Origin: SIG603 sp964370115
GTDB taxonomy: Bacteria; Bacillota; Clostridia; Oscillospirales; Acutalibacteraceae
Assembly: GCA_964370115.1 (NCBI GenBank)
Contig: CAYJIA010000082.1
Coordinates: 1-6,572 of the forward strand
Direction of reading: 5' to 3'
Length of the DNA stretch: 6,572 bases
The notes under the pieces were generated by a model, which worked only from the letters and a program-made list of their open reading frames with translations, ran no database searches and was not told the DNA's origin. The translations under genes were made by a program, and so were the position numbers. The first letter of the stretch is position 1, and each line of letters begins with the position of its first letter. This document shows, in pieces, positions 1 through 5,740 of this stretch.

Positions 1-128
1 TTTTTATGCCACTATCCATTGCGACAAGTCAAATAATAAAAGACTATTATAATGGACTTCTCACAACAGAAGAATGCGCCAAGGCTATGCAGGATAGAGT
101 TGATATTTATCTTGCAGAGATATCTTAA
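1..128 (+). CDS. Family 1 solute-binding lipoprotein, C-terminal tail only (5' end outside window)
   Basis: The first 128 bases carry an open frame, with codons starting at base 3, that ends at TAA 126-128. Its last residues include TTEECAKAMQDRVDIYLAEIS, almost identical to the C-terminus of the complete lipoprotein gene that follows (TAEECAKAMQDRVDIYLAEIS) and close to that of the next one. It is therefore the end of a third paralogue in a tandem array, although signal peptide and body are not visible. By family it should be a surface-anchored ligand-binding lipoprotein of an ABC importer. The frame is clean and is followed by the same intergenic cassette that follows the next gene. The ligand is unknown. 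Confidence 0.8.
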   Translation, partial: FMPLSIATSQIIKDYYNGLLTTEECAKAMQDRVDIYLAEIS

Positions 129-172
129 AAAACTCTTTGCATTTTTTAGTGAAGAATGAAAAAGTTGTGGCG

Positions 173-189
173 AAAATCTTTCGGATTTT
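173..189 (+). terminator. Possible weak terminator-like hairpin, cassette copy 1
   Basis: AAAATCT (173-179) can pair with GGATTTT (183-189) across a three-base loop, with one T-G wobble, and two more Ts follow. It lies about 45 bases after the upstream stop codon. The stem is short and AT-rich, so termination would be weak at best. The matching hairpin in copy 2 keeps the pairing although the sequence differs. Confidence 0.3.
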
Positions 190-199
190 TTAATTGTAG

Positions 200-221
200 G
201 GTCGCTCCTGTGTGAGCGACC
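200..221. repeat. GC-rich palindromic repeat unit (8-bp stem), copy 1
   Basis: GGTCGCTC (200-207) and GAGCGACC (214-221) form a perfect 8-bp stem around the loop CTGTGT. It lies within GTAGGG...CCG context between two lipoprotein genes, about 37 bases before the start codon. No T-run follows, so it is not a classic intrinsic terminator. The same layout recurs at 1686-1707 and, with changed but still paired stem bases, at 6454-6475. It is best described as a REP-like dispersed palindrome; any role in mRNA processing or stability is inferred. Confidence 0.75.
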
Positions 222-258
222 GCAAGTTAACCACTAATTTTGAAAAAAGGAGAAAACT

Positions 259-1614
259 ATGAGAAAAGTTATCTCAATAATACTTAGTATAATATTAGTA
301 AGCCTCGTCGCCTGCAGTACAGGCACGGAAACAGCAAAAATTGAAATACTCCCCGAGGGGAGTGAGCTTTCAGGAACTTTGGTTATTTCTACGGACATGC
401 CGAAGATAGATGGTTCGGGTTTATTTGCGCTTGCCGATGGATTTATGGACTTGCATCCTAATGTGAGTATTCAAATTGACGAAAGTGCAGGAGAAGAATA
501 TGAGGCAAGAATGCAGTATAATGAGCAACTAAAAGTTGAAATGCTTGCGGGAGAGGCTCCTGATTTATTATATCAAGCGTTTGACTATAGCTCTAACTTT
601 GCATTTAGCGGACTTTTATTGGATTTGAATTTATTTATGGAGAGTGATCCGACTTTTATTAAAGAGGATTATTTTGTGAATTTACTTGAAGCAAATGAGC
701 TTGGTGGAGGATTGTATCGTATGCCAACAAAATTTGCAGACATGGAGTTTATAAGGCTTAGAATAGATGTTTTAGAAGCGGCTGGAATAGACCCAGATAC
801 AATCGAAACAGTAGATTATAAATTGCTTTATGAAATTTATGATAAAGCTGTAGCGAGCGGAGACGTACCTGAGCTTAAATATATAGGACAATACGGACAA
901 GGTACAATGTACCTTCTTCTTCAAGAAGCGACTGCTTGTTTTGACCGAGAAACTATGACAGCAAACTTCGAAACAAAAGAGTTTATTGAGTACCTTGAGA
1001 TTGCAAAGGCTCATAGTGCGCCCAGTCAAGGTATGGAGGGAATATTATTTACTGATGAAGAGGATGCGTTATTCAAAGCGACAGACTTCTTTGCTGCAAC
1101 TTGTAGCGTTTCTCCCGTTACTCATTACGCATTAATGCATGAAGATGAAAATATAACAAAAGCATATCCTGTATCAACTTCTAACGGAAAAATACTTGCT
1201 ACAAATTCTGGAGTAAGTATACCTGCAAATGCGAAAAATCCAGCACTCGCTTGGGAGTTTATTAAGTATTGCATTTACGAAAGTGAAGAAATCCAAATAT
1301 ATACAGATAGAGGAATTCCCTCTGGATATTGGGGTGGAGACAGATTTTCTTTATCAACGCCAATAAATGCGAATAATATGAGTAGATATTATAATAGATT
1401 TCTAAATGGCTATTCTGATGAGTATAAAGAAGAATTAATTTCATATATACACTTATATACACAAACTCCAATGATTGGTGGAATTCCCTGTTCTGAATTA
1501 ACCAGTACTCTTTATATACCAGTGTATGATTATTTCAATAATTTACTGACAGCAGAAGAATGTGCCAAGGCTATGCAGGATAGGGTAGATATTTATCTTG
1601 CGGAGATATCTTAA
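259..1614 (+). CDS. ABC-type family 1 solute-binding lipoprotein (paralogue A)
   Basis: The 451-residue product starts with a lipoprotein signal peptide: MRK, a hydrophobic stretch, then lipobox LVAC with the acylated Cys at residue 19, so it should be anchored outside the membrane. The body has the plan of family 1 extracellular solute-binding proteins (usually 400-450 residues). There is an early strand after SGTL, a FMDLHPNVSIQI segment, AGEAPDLLY near residues 96-105, and a late SIPANAKNPALAWEFIKYCI segment near 318-338. Such proteins deliver sugars, oligosaccharides or other solutes to an ABC permease; the ligand cannot be read here. The start is supported by AGGAG at 248-252, six bases upstream. 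No cognate permease or ATPase is adjacent, so it is an orphan or serves a distant importer. Its neighbours on both sides are paralogues. Confidence 0.85.
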   Translation: MRKVISIILSIILVSLVACSTGTETAKIEILPEGSELSGTLVISTDMPKIDGSGLFALADGFMDLHPNVSIQIDESAGEEYEARMQYNEQLKVEMLAGEAPDLLYQAFDYSSNFAFSGLLLDLNLFMESDPTFIKEDYFVNLLEANELGGGLYRMPTKFADMEFIRLRIDVLEAAGIDPDTIETVDYKLLYEIYDKAVASGDVPELKYIGQYGQGTMYLLLQEATACFDRETMTANFETKEFIEYLEIAKAHSAPSQGMEGILFTDEEDALFKATDFFAATCSVSPVTHYALMHEDENITKAYPVSTSNGKILATNSGVSIPANAKNPALAWEFIKYCIYESEEIQIYTDRGIPSGYWGGDRFSLSTPINANNMSRYYNRFLNGYSDEYKEELISYIHLYTQTPMIGGIPCSELTSTLYIPVYDYFNNLLTAEECAKAMQDRVDIYLAEIS

Positions 1615-1658
1615 AAAACTCTTTGCATTTTTTAGTGAAGAGTGAAAAAGTTGTGGCG

Positions 1659-1675
1659 AAAATCTTTTAGATTTT
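1659..1675 (+). terminator. Possible weak terminator-like hairpin, cassette copy 2
   Basis: AAAATCT (1659-1665) pairs fully with AGATTTT (1669-1675) over a TTT loop, and two more Ts follow. Compared with copy 1, the G to A change at the base of the loop turns a T-G wobble into a T-A pair. It is a weak, AT-rich hairpin and might cause partial termination between the two lipoprotein genes. Confidence 0.3.
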
Positions 1676-1685
1676 TTGATTGTAG

Positions 1686-1707
1686 GGTCGCTCCTGTGTG
1701 AGCGACC
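1686..1707. repeat. GC-rich palindromic repeat unit (8-bp stem), copy 2
   Basis: This is identical to the unit at 200-221: GGTCGCTC, loop CTGTGT, GAGCGACC. It lies between paralogues A and B, 36 bases before the start codon of B. It could have been copied as part of the larger cassette, so it is not independent evidence for mobility of the palindrome. Confidence 0.75.
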
Positions 1708-1743
1708 GCAAGTTAACCACTAATTTTGCGAAAAGGAGAAACC

Positions 1744-3096
1744 ATGAGAAAAGTTATCTCAATAATACTTAGTATAATATTAGTAAGCCTCGTCGCCTGC
1801 AGTACAGGCACGGACACGGCAAAAATTGAAATACACCCCGAGGGGATAGAACTTTCGGGTACGCTTGAAATTTCAGTTAGCGATACAGCAAACGACTATA
1901 CAGGCTGGTATCCACTGGTCGAAGGCTTTAAAGAACTTCACCCCGACGTGAAAGTTGTGCTTAATGACACATCTGCCGACGATGAGTCAGAGACCGCACA
2001 AGTTTCGCTTGATAAATATTTAAGCGATTTAAGAATAGGGCTTTTTTCAGGAGATACTCCAGACCTTGTGTTTTTACAAAGTGACCTTCTCAGCGAATTT
2101 GCAGGCAGTGATTTATTTGTTGATATAAACGAATTAATTGATAATGATGAAAGCTTTAAAAAAGAAGACTACTATATGAATGTAGTCGAAAGTTACGAAA
2201 TTAAAGGTAAACTTTATGCTATTCCCACGACATTCATGTTTAGGTTTGCAAGATTTAGGGAAGACATAATGGACAGCCTTGAGATTGACATGGACGAAGT
2301 TCATGGTGTCGACTATAATTTTATTTACGGGAATTTCAATAAAGCGGTAGAAAATGGAGATTTTCCTAGCCTTAAATATATTTTAAGAGAGCCTTATAAC
2401 GGAAAAGATTTATTGTCAGTAGAGGAAGAAACGGCTTGTTTTAATTCGGATGAAATGCAAATAAATTTTGAAAGCGAGCAGTATATTAATTATCTGAATA
2501 CCAGTCGTGATTATGAGGCACCAATGGAGTTCGGCTTTTTTATAACCGCCACCGAGGATAAAATTTTTAGTGAAAACAATTATTTTACAGACGGAATAAC
2601 ATCGGACAACAGAAATTTGACCAAAATAATCGGCGATATAGAAAACGTGACAAAGGCAGTACCAGTCACGGCATCATCGGGTGAATTGATTGTTTACGGC
2701 GGTCACTTGGGCTCAATACCAAAGTCGGCAAAAAATCCTGAACTTGCTTGGGCGTTTATCAAATACTGCATATATGAAAACGAGACCGTCTCACTTAACG
2801 TTACTGAACTCGGCAAGTGGGAGGGCGACAGATTCTTTAGCTATATTCCAATCAATAAAAACAATTTTGAAAAACAACTAAATGCCACAGCTTATAGCGA
2901 TGAAGAAATTGAGCAGTATCTAAACGCAGTAAACTTGGCACTGGAGCTTGAAATAGCTAGAGTTTTCCCAATGACAGAACTACACTTAAGCTTGCGGGCG
3001 ACAAAAACAGATTTTTATAATGGCTTAATGACTGCTGAGGAATGTGCAAAAGCTATGCAGGATAGGGCTGAGATTTATTTTGCGGAAATAGGATAA
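1744..3096 (+). CDS. ABC-type family 1 solute-binding lipoprotein (paralogue B)
   Basis: The 450-residue product has the same signal peptide as paralogue A, lipobox LVAC with Cys 19. The open frame extends back to a TTG at 1726, but ATG 1744 is preferred because AGGAG (1734-1738) lies five bases before it and it matches paralogue A. The body is full-length homologous but strongly diverged. Shared blocks include SGDTPDLVF near 101-109, KKEDYYMNV, ETACF, GSIPKSAKNPELAWAFIKYC near 322-341, GDRFF, and the C-terminal TAEECAKAMQDR. This is the family 1 solute-binding protein layout, so it is a predicted surface ligand receptor for an ABC importer; the ligand is unknown. Divergence in the middle with near-identity at both ends suggests different ligands on a shared export and anchoring frame. 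No transporter partner of the matching class is nearby. Confidence 0.85.
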   Translation: MRKVISIILSIILVSLVACSTGTDTAKIEIHPEGIELSGTLEISVSDTANDYTGWYPLVEGFKELHPDVKVVLNDTSADDESETAQVSLDKYLSDLRIGLFSGDTPDLVFLQSDLLSEFAGSDLFVDINELIDNDESFKKEDYYMNVVESYEIKGKLYAIPTTFMFRFARFREDIMDSLEIDMDEVHGVDYNFIYGNFNKAVENGDFPSLKYILREPYNGKDLLSVEEETACFNSDEMQINFESEQYINYLNTSRDYEAPMEFGFFITATEDKIFSENNYFTDGITSDNRNLTKIIGDIENVTKAVPVTASSGELIVYGGHLGSIPKSAKNPELAWAFIKYCIYENETVSLNVTELGKWEGDRFFSYIPINKNNFEKQLNATAYSDEEIEQYLNAVNLALELEIARVFPMTELHLSLRATKTDFYNGLMTAEECAKAMQDRAEIYFAEIG

Positions 3097-3166
3097 TTGC
3101 GATGTGTGATGTTTTGTTTTATAAAATCCTACAAAAATAAGTGTTGTTTTTCTTTTGAGGTGAATA

Positions 3167-3196
3167 TTTATACCTAAAAAATGATTAAAGTATAAT
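3167..3196 (+). promoter_or_regulatory. Candidate sigma-70-type promoter for the amino acid transporter operon (distal)
   Basis: A perfect TATAAT -10 box lies at 3191-3196, with TTTATA (four of six matches to TTGACA) at 3167-3172 and an 18-base spacer. The start would be near 3203, giving a leader of about 80 bases. The 186-base gap 3097-3282 holds this, the promoter at 3213-3241 and a palindrome. I see no convincing terminator for the upstream lipoprotein gene and no recognisable riboswitch. Confidence 0.5.
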
Positions 3197-3209
3197 TTTA
3201 TGCATAAAA
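3196..3209. promoter_or_regulatory. Perfect 14-bp palindrome, candidate operator
   Basis: TTTTATGCATAAAA is perfectly self-complementary. It overlaps the last base of the distal -10 box and covers the expected transcription start, a position typical for a repressor site. The regulator is unknown. Half of it (TATGCATAAAA) loosely resembles an ArgR half-site, but the second half of an ARG box is not there. Confidence 0.3.
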
Positions 3210-3212
3210 AAC

Positions 3213-3241
3213 TTGATTAATTTTTTGTTTTGTGGTAAATT
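3213..3241 (+). promoter_or_regulatory. Candidate second promoter for the transporter operon (proximal)
   Basis: TTGATT at 3213-3218 is followed, after a 17-base spacer, by TAAATT at 3236-3241 (four of six matches to TATAAT). Transcription would start about 35 bases before the start codon at 3283. It is weaker than the distal candidate at its -10 box but better at its -35. In such AT-rich DNA chance matches are common. Confidence 0.35.
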
Positions 3242-3282
3242 ATACATTGTAAATTTAATACATATTTAAGGAGAGAGTTAGA

Positions 3283-4120
3283 ATGAAAAGAATTATTGCG
3301 TTAATGCTATCTATAGTTATGATAGTTTGCAGCTTTTACAGCATGTGGGGGAGAGGAAAACTCACTTGAGGCGATTAAAGAAAGCGGAAAGATTGTAATG
3401 CACACAAATGCGGCATTCCCACCATTTGAGTATGTGACAAACGGAAGTGAAGTTGCAGGTGTAGACGTTGAGATTGCTAAAGCTATTGCAGAGGAAATTG
3501 GTGTTGAGCTTGTAATTGAAAACGTGGATTTTGACAGCATTACACTAGCCCTACAAAACGGAAAAGCAGATTTAGGTATTGCTGGCATGACAGTTACTGA
3601 AGACAGAAAAGAAATAGTAGACTTTTCTACTCCATATACTACATCAGTTCAGTATATAATTGTTAAAGAAGACGTTGAGCTTACAAGCATTGAAGATTTA
3701 GCAGGAATGAAAATCGGCGTTCAAAAAGGAACAACAGGCGACTTCATTGTATATGATGAAATCAATGGTTCAGAAGACGACGAAGGAAATGCTGTTGTAG
3801 GCGTGCTACAAGACACAGGTGCAGAGTTACTTACATTTAGAACTGGACCAGATGCAGCGCTTAGCCTTGATAGAGGCGACATAGATGCTATAGTTATTGA
3901 TAAACTACCAGCTGAGAATATTGTTTCAGTAAACGAAGGACTAAAAACAATAGAGCTTGTTTATGCAGACGGTAGCAATACTACAGAACAATATGCGGTT
4001 GCAGTATCTAAAGATAATCCAGAGCTTTTAGAAGTTGTTAATAAAGTTATTGAAGAGCTTAATGCAGACGGTTCAATTGAAGCGTGGATAGTAGAGCACT
4101 CAAACGAAACAGCAAACTAA
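3283..4120 (+). CDS. Polar amino acid ABC transporter, family 3 substrate-binding lipoprotein; frame disrupted in signal peptide
   Basis: Translation from ATG 3283 (AAGGAG at 3268-3273, nine bases before) gives the signal peptide MKRIIALMLSIVMIVCSF, then leaves frame and stops after ten more codons. Reading the TTTT at 3334-3337 as TTT restores the lipobox FTAC-GG and an unbroken frame to TAA 4120, 278 residues in all, normal for the family. The body is clearly family 3 periplasmic-binding-protein-like: AAFPPFEY, GVDVEIAKAIAEEIG, DLGIAGMTVTEDRKEIVDFS, GMKIGVQKGTTGD and DIDAIVIDKLPA. In relatives, the Arg of TEDR and the Asp of VIDKLP hold the amino acid carboxylate and amine. It would feed the permease and ATPase downstream. 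Without repair, the first usable in-frame start after the shift is ATG 3398, which lacks signal and anchor. The cause is sequencing error, a recent mutation or, less likely, frameshifting. The exact amino acid is not determinable. Confidence 0.85.
3334..3337 (+). other. Frameshift site: TTTT where the gene frame needs TTT
   Basis: Upstream codons read TGC AGC TTT in the frame of ATG 3283. Downstream codons read ACA GCA TGT GGG GGA, giving the lipobox, only if one T is skipped. In the downstream frame a TAG at 3323-3325 blocks any upstream start. The body after the site is free of stops, so the lesion is either recent or an artefact. Confidence 0.85.
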
Positions 4121-4131
4121 TTTTAAAGAAA

Positions 4132-4175
4132 CAGAGAGTATTTTGCATTACGAAAGTATTGTGAGATGCTCTCTG
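4132..4175 (+). ncRNA. Stem-loop in mRNA between binding-protein and permease genes, GAAA loop
   Basis: Bases 4132-4151 and 4156-4175 pair over 20 positions with one T-T mismatch and several G-T wobbles, closed by C-GAAA-G, a stable GNRA-type loop. The outer ten pairs are CAGAGAGTAT with ATGCTCTCTG. No T-run follows, so it does not look like a strong terminator. The permease ribosome site begins 13 bases later. In many transporter operons, stem-loops after the binding-protein gene protect its mRNA 3' end and reduce downstream expression; that role is inferred here. Confidence 0.6.
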
Positions 4176-4200
4176 AAAATTTAATATAGGAGGATATTAA

Positions 4201-4911
4201 GTGGAATTTCTAATAGAATTTTGGAATGGAATTGTAAATGATTTTACAATAGCGTTTATTGACGACAAAAGATATTTACTATATCTTGAGGGTATAGGCA
4301 ATACAATTATGCTGACACTTTTTGCTACATTGGTCGGTGTAAGCATAGGTGTGGCGGTTGCCATCACGAGGGTTCATCATGCCCAAACAGGAAAATTAAA
4401 AACATTGGAGCTTTTTCTTAAATTTTATATAACAATAATAAGAGGTACACCTGTACTTGTACAACTTTTGATCATCTATTATGTCGTACTTGTGATGGTA
4501 GAGTCTAGCATGGTGGTGGCGATTATCGCATTTGGTCTAAACTCGGGTGCGTATGTTTCAGAGATTATAAGGGCTGGTATCATGTCTATTGACAAGGGAC
4601 AAACAGAGGCAGGGCGCTCGCTGGGGTTATCAAGGGCTGCTACAATGAGGCTTATAATACTGCCACAGGCGATAAAGAATATACTGCCAGCGCTATGTAA
4701 TGAATTTATTGCAATTCTAAAAGAAACTTCGGTTGTAGGCCTTATACCACTTATCGATGTTACCAAGGCAGGAGATTTGGTTCGCTCAAGAACAGCACAG
4801 GCGTTTTTCCCACTTTTTGGTACAGCACTTGTGTATTTGATTTTAGTTTTAGGTATTTCGGCGCTTACATCAAGGCTTGAAAGGAGATTTGCGAAAAGTG
4901 ATAGAGGTTAA
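4201..4911 (+). CDS. Polar amino acid ABC transporter permease (HisM/GlnP type)
   Basis: The 236-residue integral membrane protein is the pore subunit of the amino acid importer. Visible marks are the N-terminal segment LEGIGNTIMLTLFATLVGV (about 29-47), the RGTPVLVQL motif at 81-89 typical of His/Gln/Arg-type permeases, and the EAA loop at 136-155. The loop reads EAG, then Gly 142, then I-x-L-P ending at Pro 155, and contacts the ATPase. Hydrophobic segments lie around 32-55, 84-112, 160-185 and 202-222. Length is normal. It starts at GTG 4201, supported by AGGAGGA at 4188-4194, six bases upstream. Its 3' end overlaps the ATPase gene, indicating co-translation. A single permease gene implies a homodimer. 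Substrate class is firm; the precise amino acid is not. Confidence 0.93.
   Translation: MEFLIEFWNGIVNDFTIAFIDDKRYLLYLEGIGNTIMLTLFATLVGVSIGVAVAITRVHHAQTGKLKTLELFLKFYITIIRGTPVLVQLLIIYYVVLVMVESSMVVAIIAFGLNSGAYVSEIIRAGIMSIDKGQTEAGRSLGLSRAATMRLIILPQAIKNILPALCNEFIAILKETSVVGLIPLIDVTKAGDLVRSRTAQAFFPLFGTALVYLILVLGISALTSRLERRFAKSDRG
4881..4886 (+). promoter_or_regulatory. Ribosome binding site deciding the ATPase start
   Basis: AAGGAG sits inside the permease gene. It lies 11 bases before GTG 4898 but only two bases before TTG 4889 and after TTG 4877, so it favours GTG 4898 as the start of the ATPase. Confidence 0.6.
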
Positions 4912-5620
4912 AAATTTAAGAAAATCATTTGGGGAAAACAGCGTGCTCAACGACATCTCTACAGTCATAAATAAAGGCGAAAAAGTAGTAGTAGTTGGAC
5001 CTTCTGGTTCTGGTAAAAGTACTTTTTTGCGCTGTTTGAACTTGCTTGAAGTTCCTACCGGGGGCGAAATTTGGTTTGAAGGTATTAATATAACAGACAA
5101 GAAAAACAATATAGATAGAACACGTCAAAAAATGGGGATGGTGTTTCAGCACTTTAATTTATTTCCACATTTAACCATACTGCAAAATATTACCTTGGCA
5201 CCAATAAAACTTAAACTACAAACAAAGGAAGAGGCAGAAGAAAATGCAAGAAAACTGCTTGAGAGAATAGGTTTAAGCGAGAAAGCTGAGTCGTATCCAT
5301 CAATGATTTCTGGTGGGCAAAAACAAAGGATAGCGATAGTAAGGGCACTTGCCATGAATCCAGATGTTATGCTTTTTGATGAGCCTACTTCAGCACTTGA
5401 CCCTGAGATGGTAGGCGAAGTATTAGAGCTTATGAAAGACCTTGCAGAAGACGGAATGACCATGGTAGTTGTAACCCACGAAATGGGTTTTGCTAAAGAA
5501 GTAGGAACTAGGGTTATGTTTATGGACGAGGGTGTCATTAAGGAAGAAAATAATCCTGAAGACTTCTTTAATAATCCACAAAATGAAAGATTAAAAGAGT
5601 TTTTATCTAAAATAATCTAA
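4898..5620 (+). CDS. Polar amino acid ABC transporter ATP-binding protein (GlnQ type)
   Basis: The 240-residue ATPase powers the importer from the cytoplasmic face. Numbered from GTG 4898, it shows A-loop Phe 11, Walker A GPSGSGKST at 34-42, Q-loop VFQHFNLFPHLT around Gln 84, signature ISGGQKQR at 137-144, Walker B MLFDEP at 158-163 with catalytic Glu 162, D-loop SALDP at 165-169 and switch His 194 in VVVTHEMGFA. FQHFNLFPH and THEMGFA are characteristic of the polar amino acid subfamily. The frame extends back to TTG 4877, but GTG 4898 fits the ribosome site and the usual 240-residue length. It overlaps the permease gene by 14 bases. All catalytic motifs are intact. The signature begins with Ile rather than Leu, a mild change. 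Confidence 0.94.
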   Translation: MIEVKNLRKSFGENSVLNDISTVINKGEKVVVVGPSGSGKSTFLRCLNLLEVPTGGEIWFEGINITDKKNNIDRTRQKMGMVFQHFNLFPHLTILQNITLAPIKLKLQTKEEAEENARKLLERIGLSEKAESYPSMISGGQKQRIAIVRALAMNPDVMLFDEPTSALDPEMVGEVLELMKDLAEDGMTMVVVTHEMGFAKEVGTRVMFMDEGVIKEENNPEDFFNNPQNERLKEFLSKII

Positions 5621-5668
5621 ATATATAAACAAAGTTTAGAAATTATTAGTTATTTTCTCGGAAACATA

Positions 5669-5697
5669 TTGATATATCTATAAAAAAAGCTTATAAT
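5669..5697 (+). promoter_or_regulatory. Near-consensus sigma-70-type promoter for the YhhN-family gene
   Basis: TTGATA (5669-5674) and TATAAT (5692-5697) are separated by exactly 17 bases. Transcription should start near 5704, about 37 bases before ATG 5741. This suggests that the downstream gene is transcribed separately from the transporter operon. The spacer 5621-5668 shows only a weak six-base inverted repeat (TCTAAA/TTTAGA) and no convincing terminator. Confidence 0.7.
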
Positions 5698-5740
5698 TAA
5701 CTTAGTTTTAAGAAAATTTAAGTTAGGGTAGGGGATTTTT

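Larger units (their letters stand above)
66..361 (+). repeat. Intergenic/signal-peptide cassette, copy 1
   Basis: This stretch is repeated at 1552-1846 with an offset of 1486, changing to 1485 after a one-base indel just before the start codon. It covers the last ~20 codons of the upstream lipoprotein gene, the whole intergenic region, and the signal peptide and early mature region of the next gene. The 71 bases from ATG 259 to 329 are identical in both copies, including synonymous sites. The intergenic part shows about a dozen differences by eye. Similarity falls off sharply on both sides. Tandem duplication with later divergence of the gene bodies, or homogenisation of the cassettes by recombination, would both explain it. 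Confidence 0.9.
1552..1846 (+). repeat. Intergenic/signal-peptide cassette, copy 2
   Basis: This is the second copy of the block at 66-361. It spans the end of paralogue A, the spacer, and the signal peptide and early mature region of paralogue B. After ATG 1744 it is identical to copy 1 for 71 bases, then diverges quickly. No comparable cassette follows paralogue B: after its stop the sequence is unrelated, so the array ends there on this side. Confidence 0.9.

Noticed and set aside
165..194. Promoter in the lipoprotein cassette (TTGTGG, 18 bases, TTTAAT)
   Set aside because: The -35 is poor, copy 2 weakens the -10 to TTTGAT, and the site overlaps the small hairpin; too weak to list as a feature.
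200..221. GC-rich palindrome as an intrinsic terminator
   Set aside because: The stem is good but is followed by CGCAAGTTAACC, not a T-run, and related units elsewhere also lack one.
1726..1743. TTG start giving paralogue B a six-residue extension
   Set aside because: The extension contains the ribosome binding site itself, and ATG 1744 matches the start of paralogue A and the conserved MRK signal peptide.
66..1846. Repeats as a CRISPR array
   Set aside because: There are two long copies about 1.5 kb apart containing coding sequence, not short regularly spaced repeats.
3097..3282. T-box, riboswitch or full ArgR box upstream of the amino acid transporter
   Set aside because: The leader is short and AT-rich with no T-box or riboswitch core, and only one half of an ARG-like site is visible.
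3398..4120. Family 3 binding protein starting at ATG 3398 as a natural cytoplasmic protein
   Set aside because: There is no good ribosome site there, and the bases just upstream encode a lipobox and N-terminal residues in the same frame, next to a well-placed start in the other frame.
4479..5538. Open frames on the minus strand across the permease and ATPase genes
   Set aside because: They lie opposite genes with complete family motifs, show no recognisable domains and are low-complexity Ser/Ile-rich translations; they are shadows.
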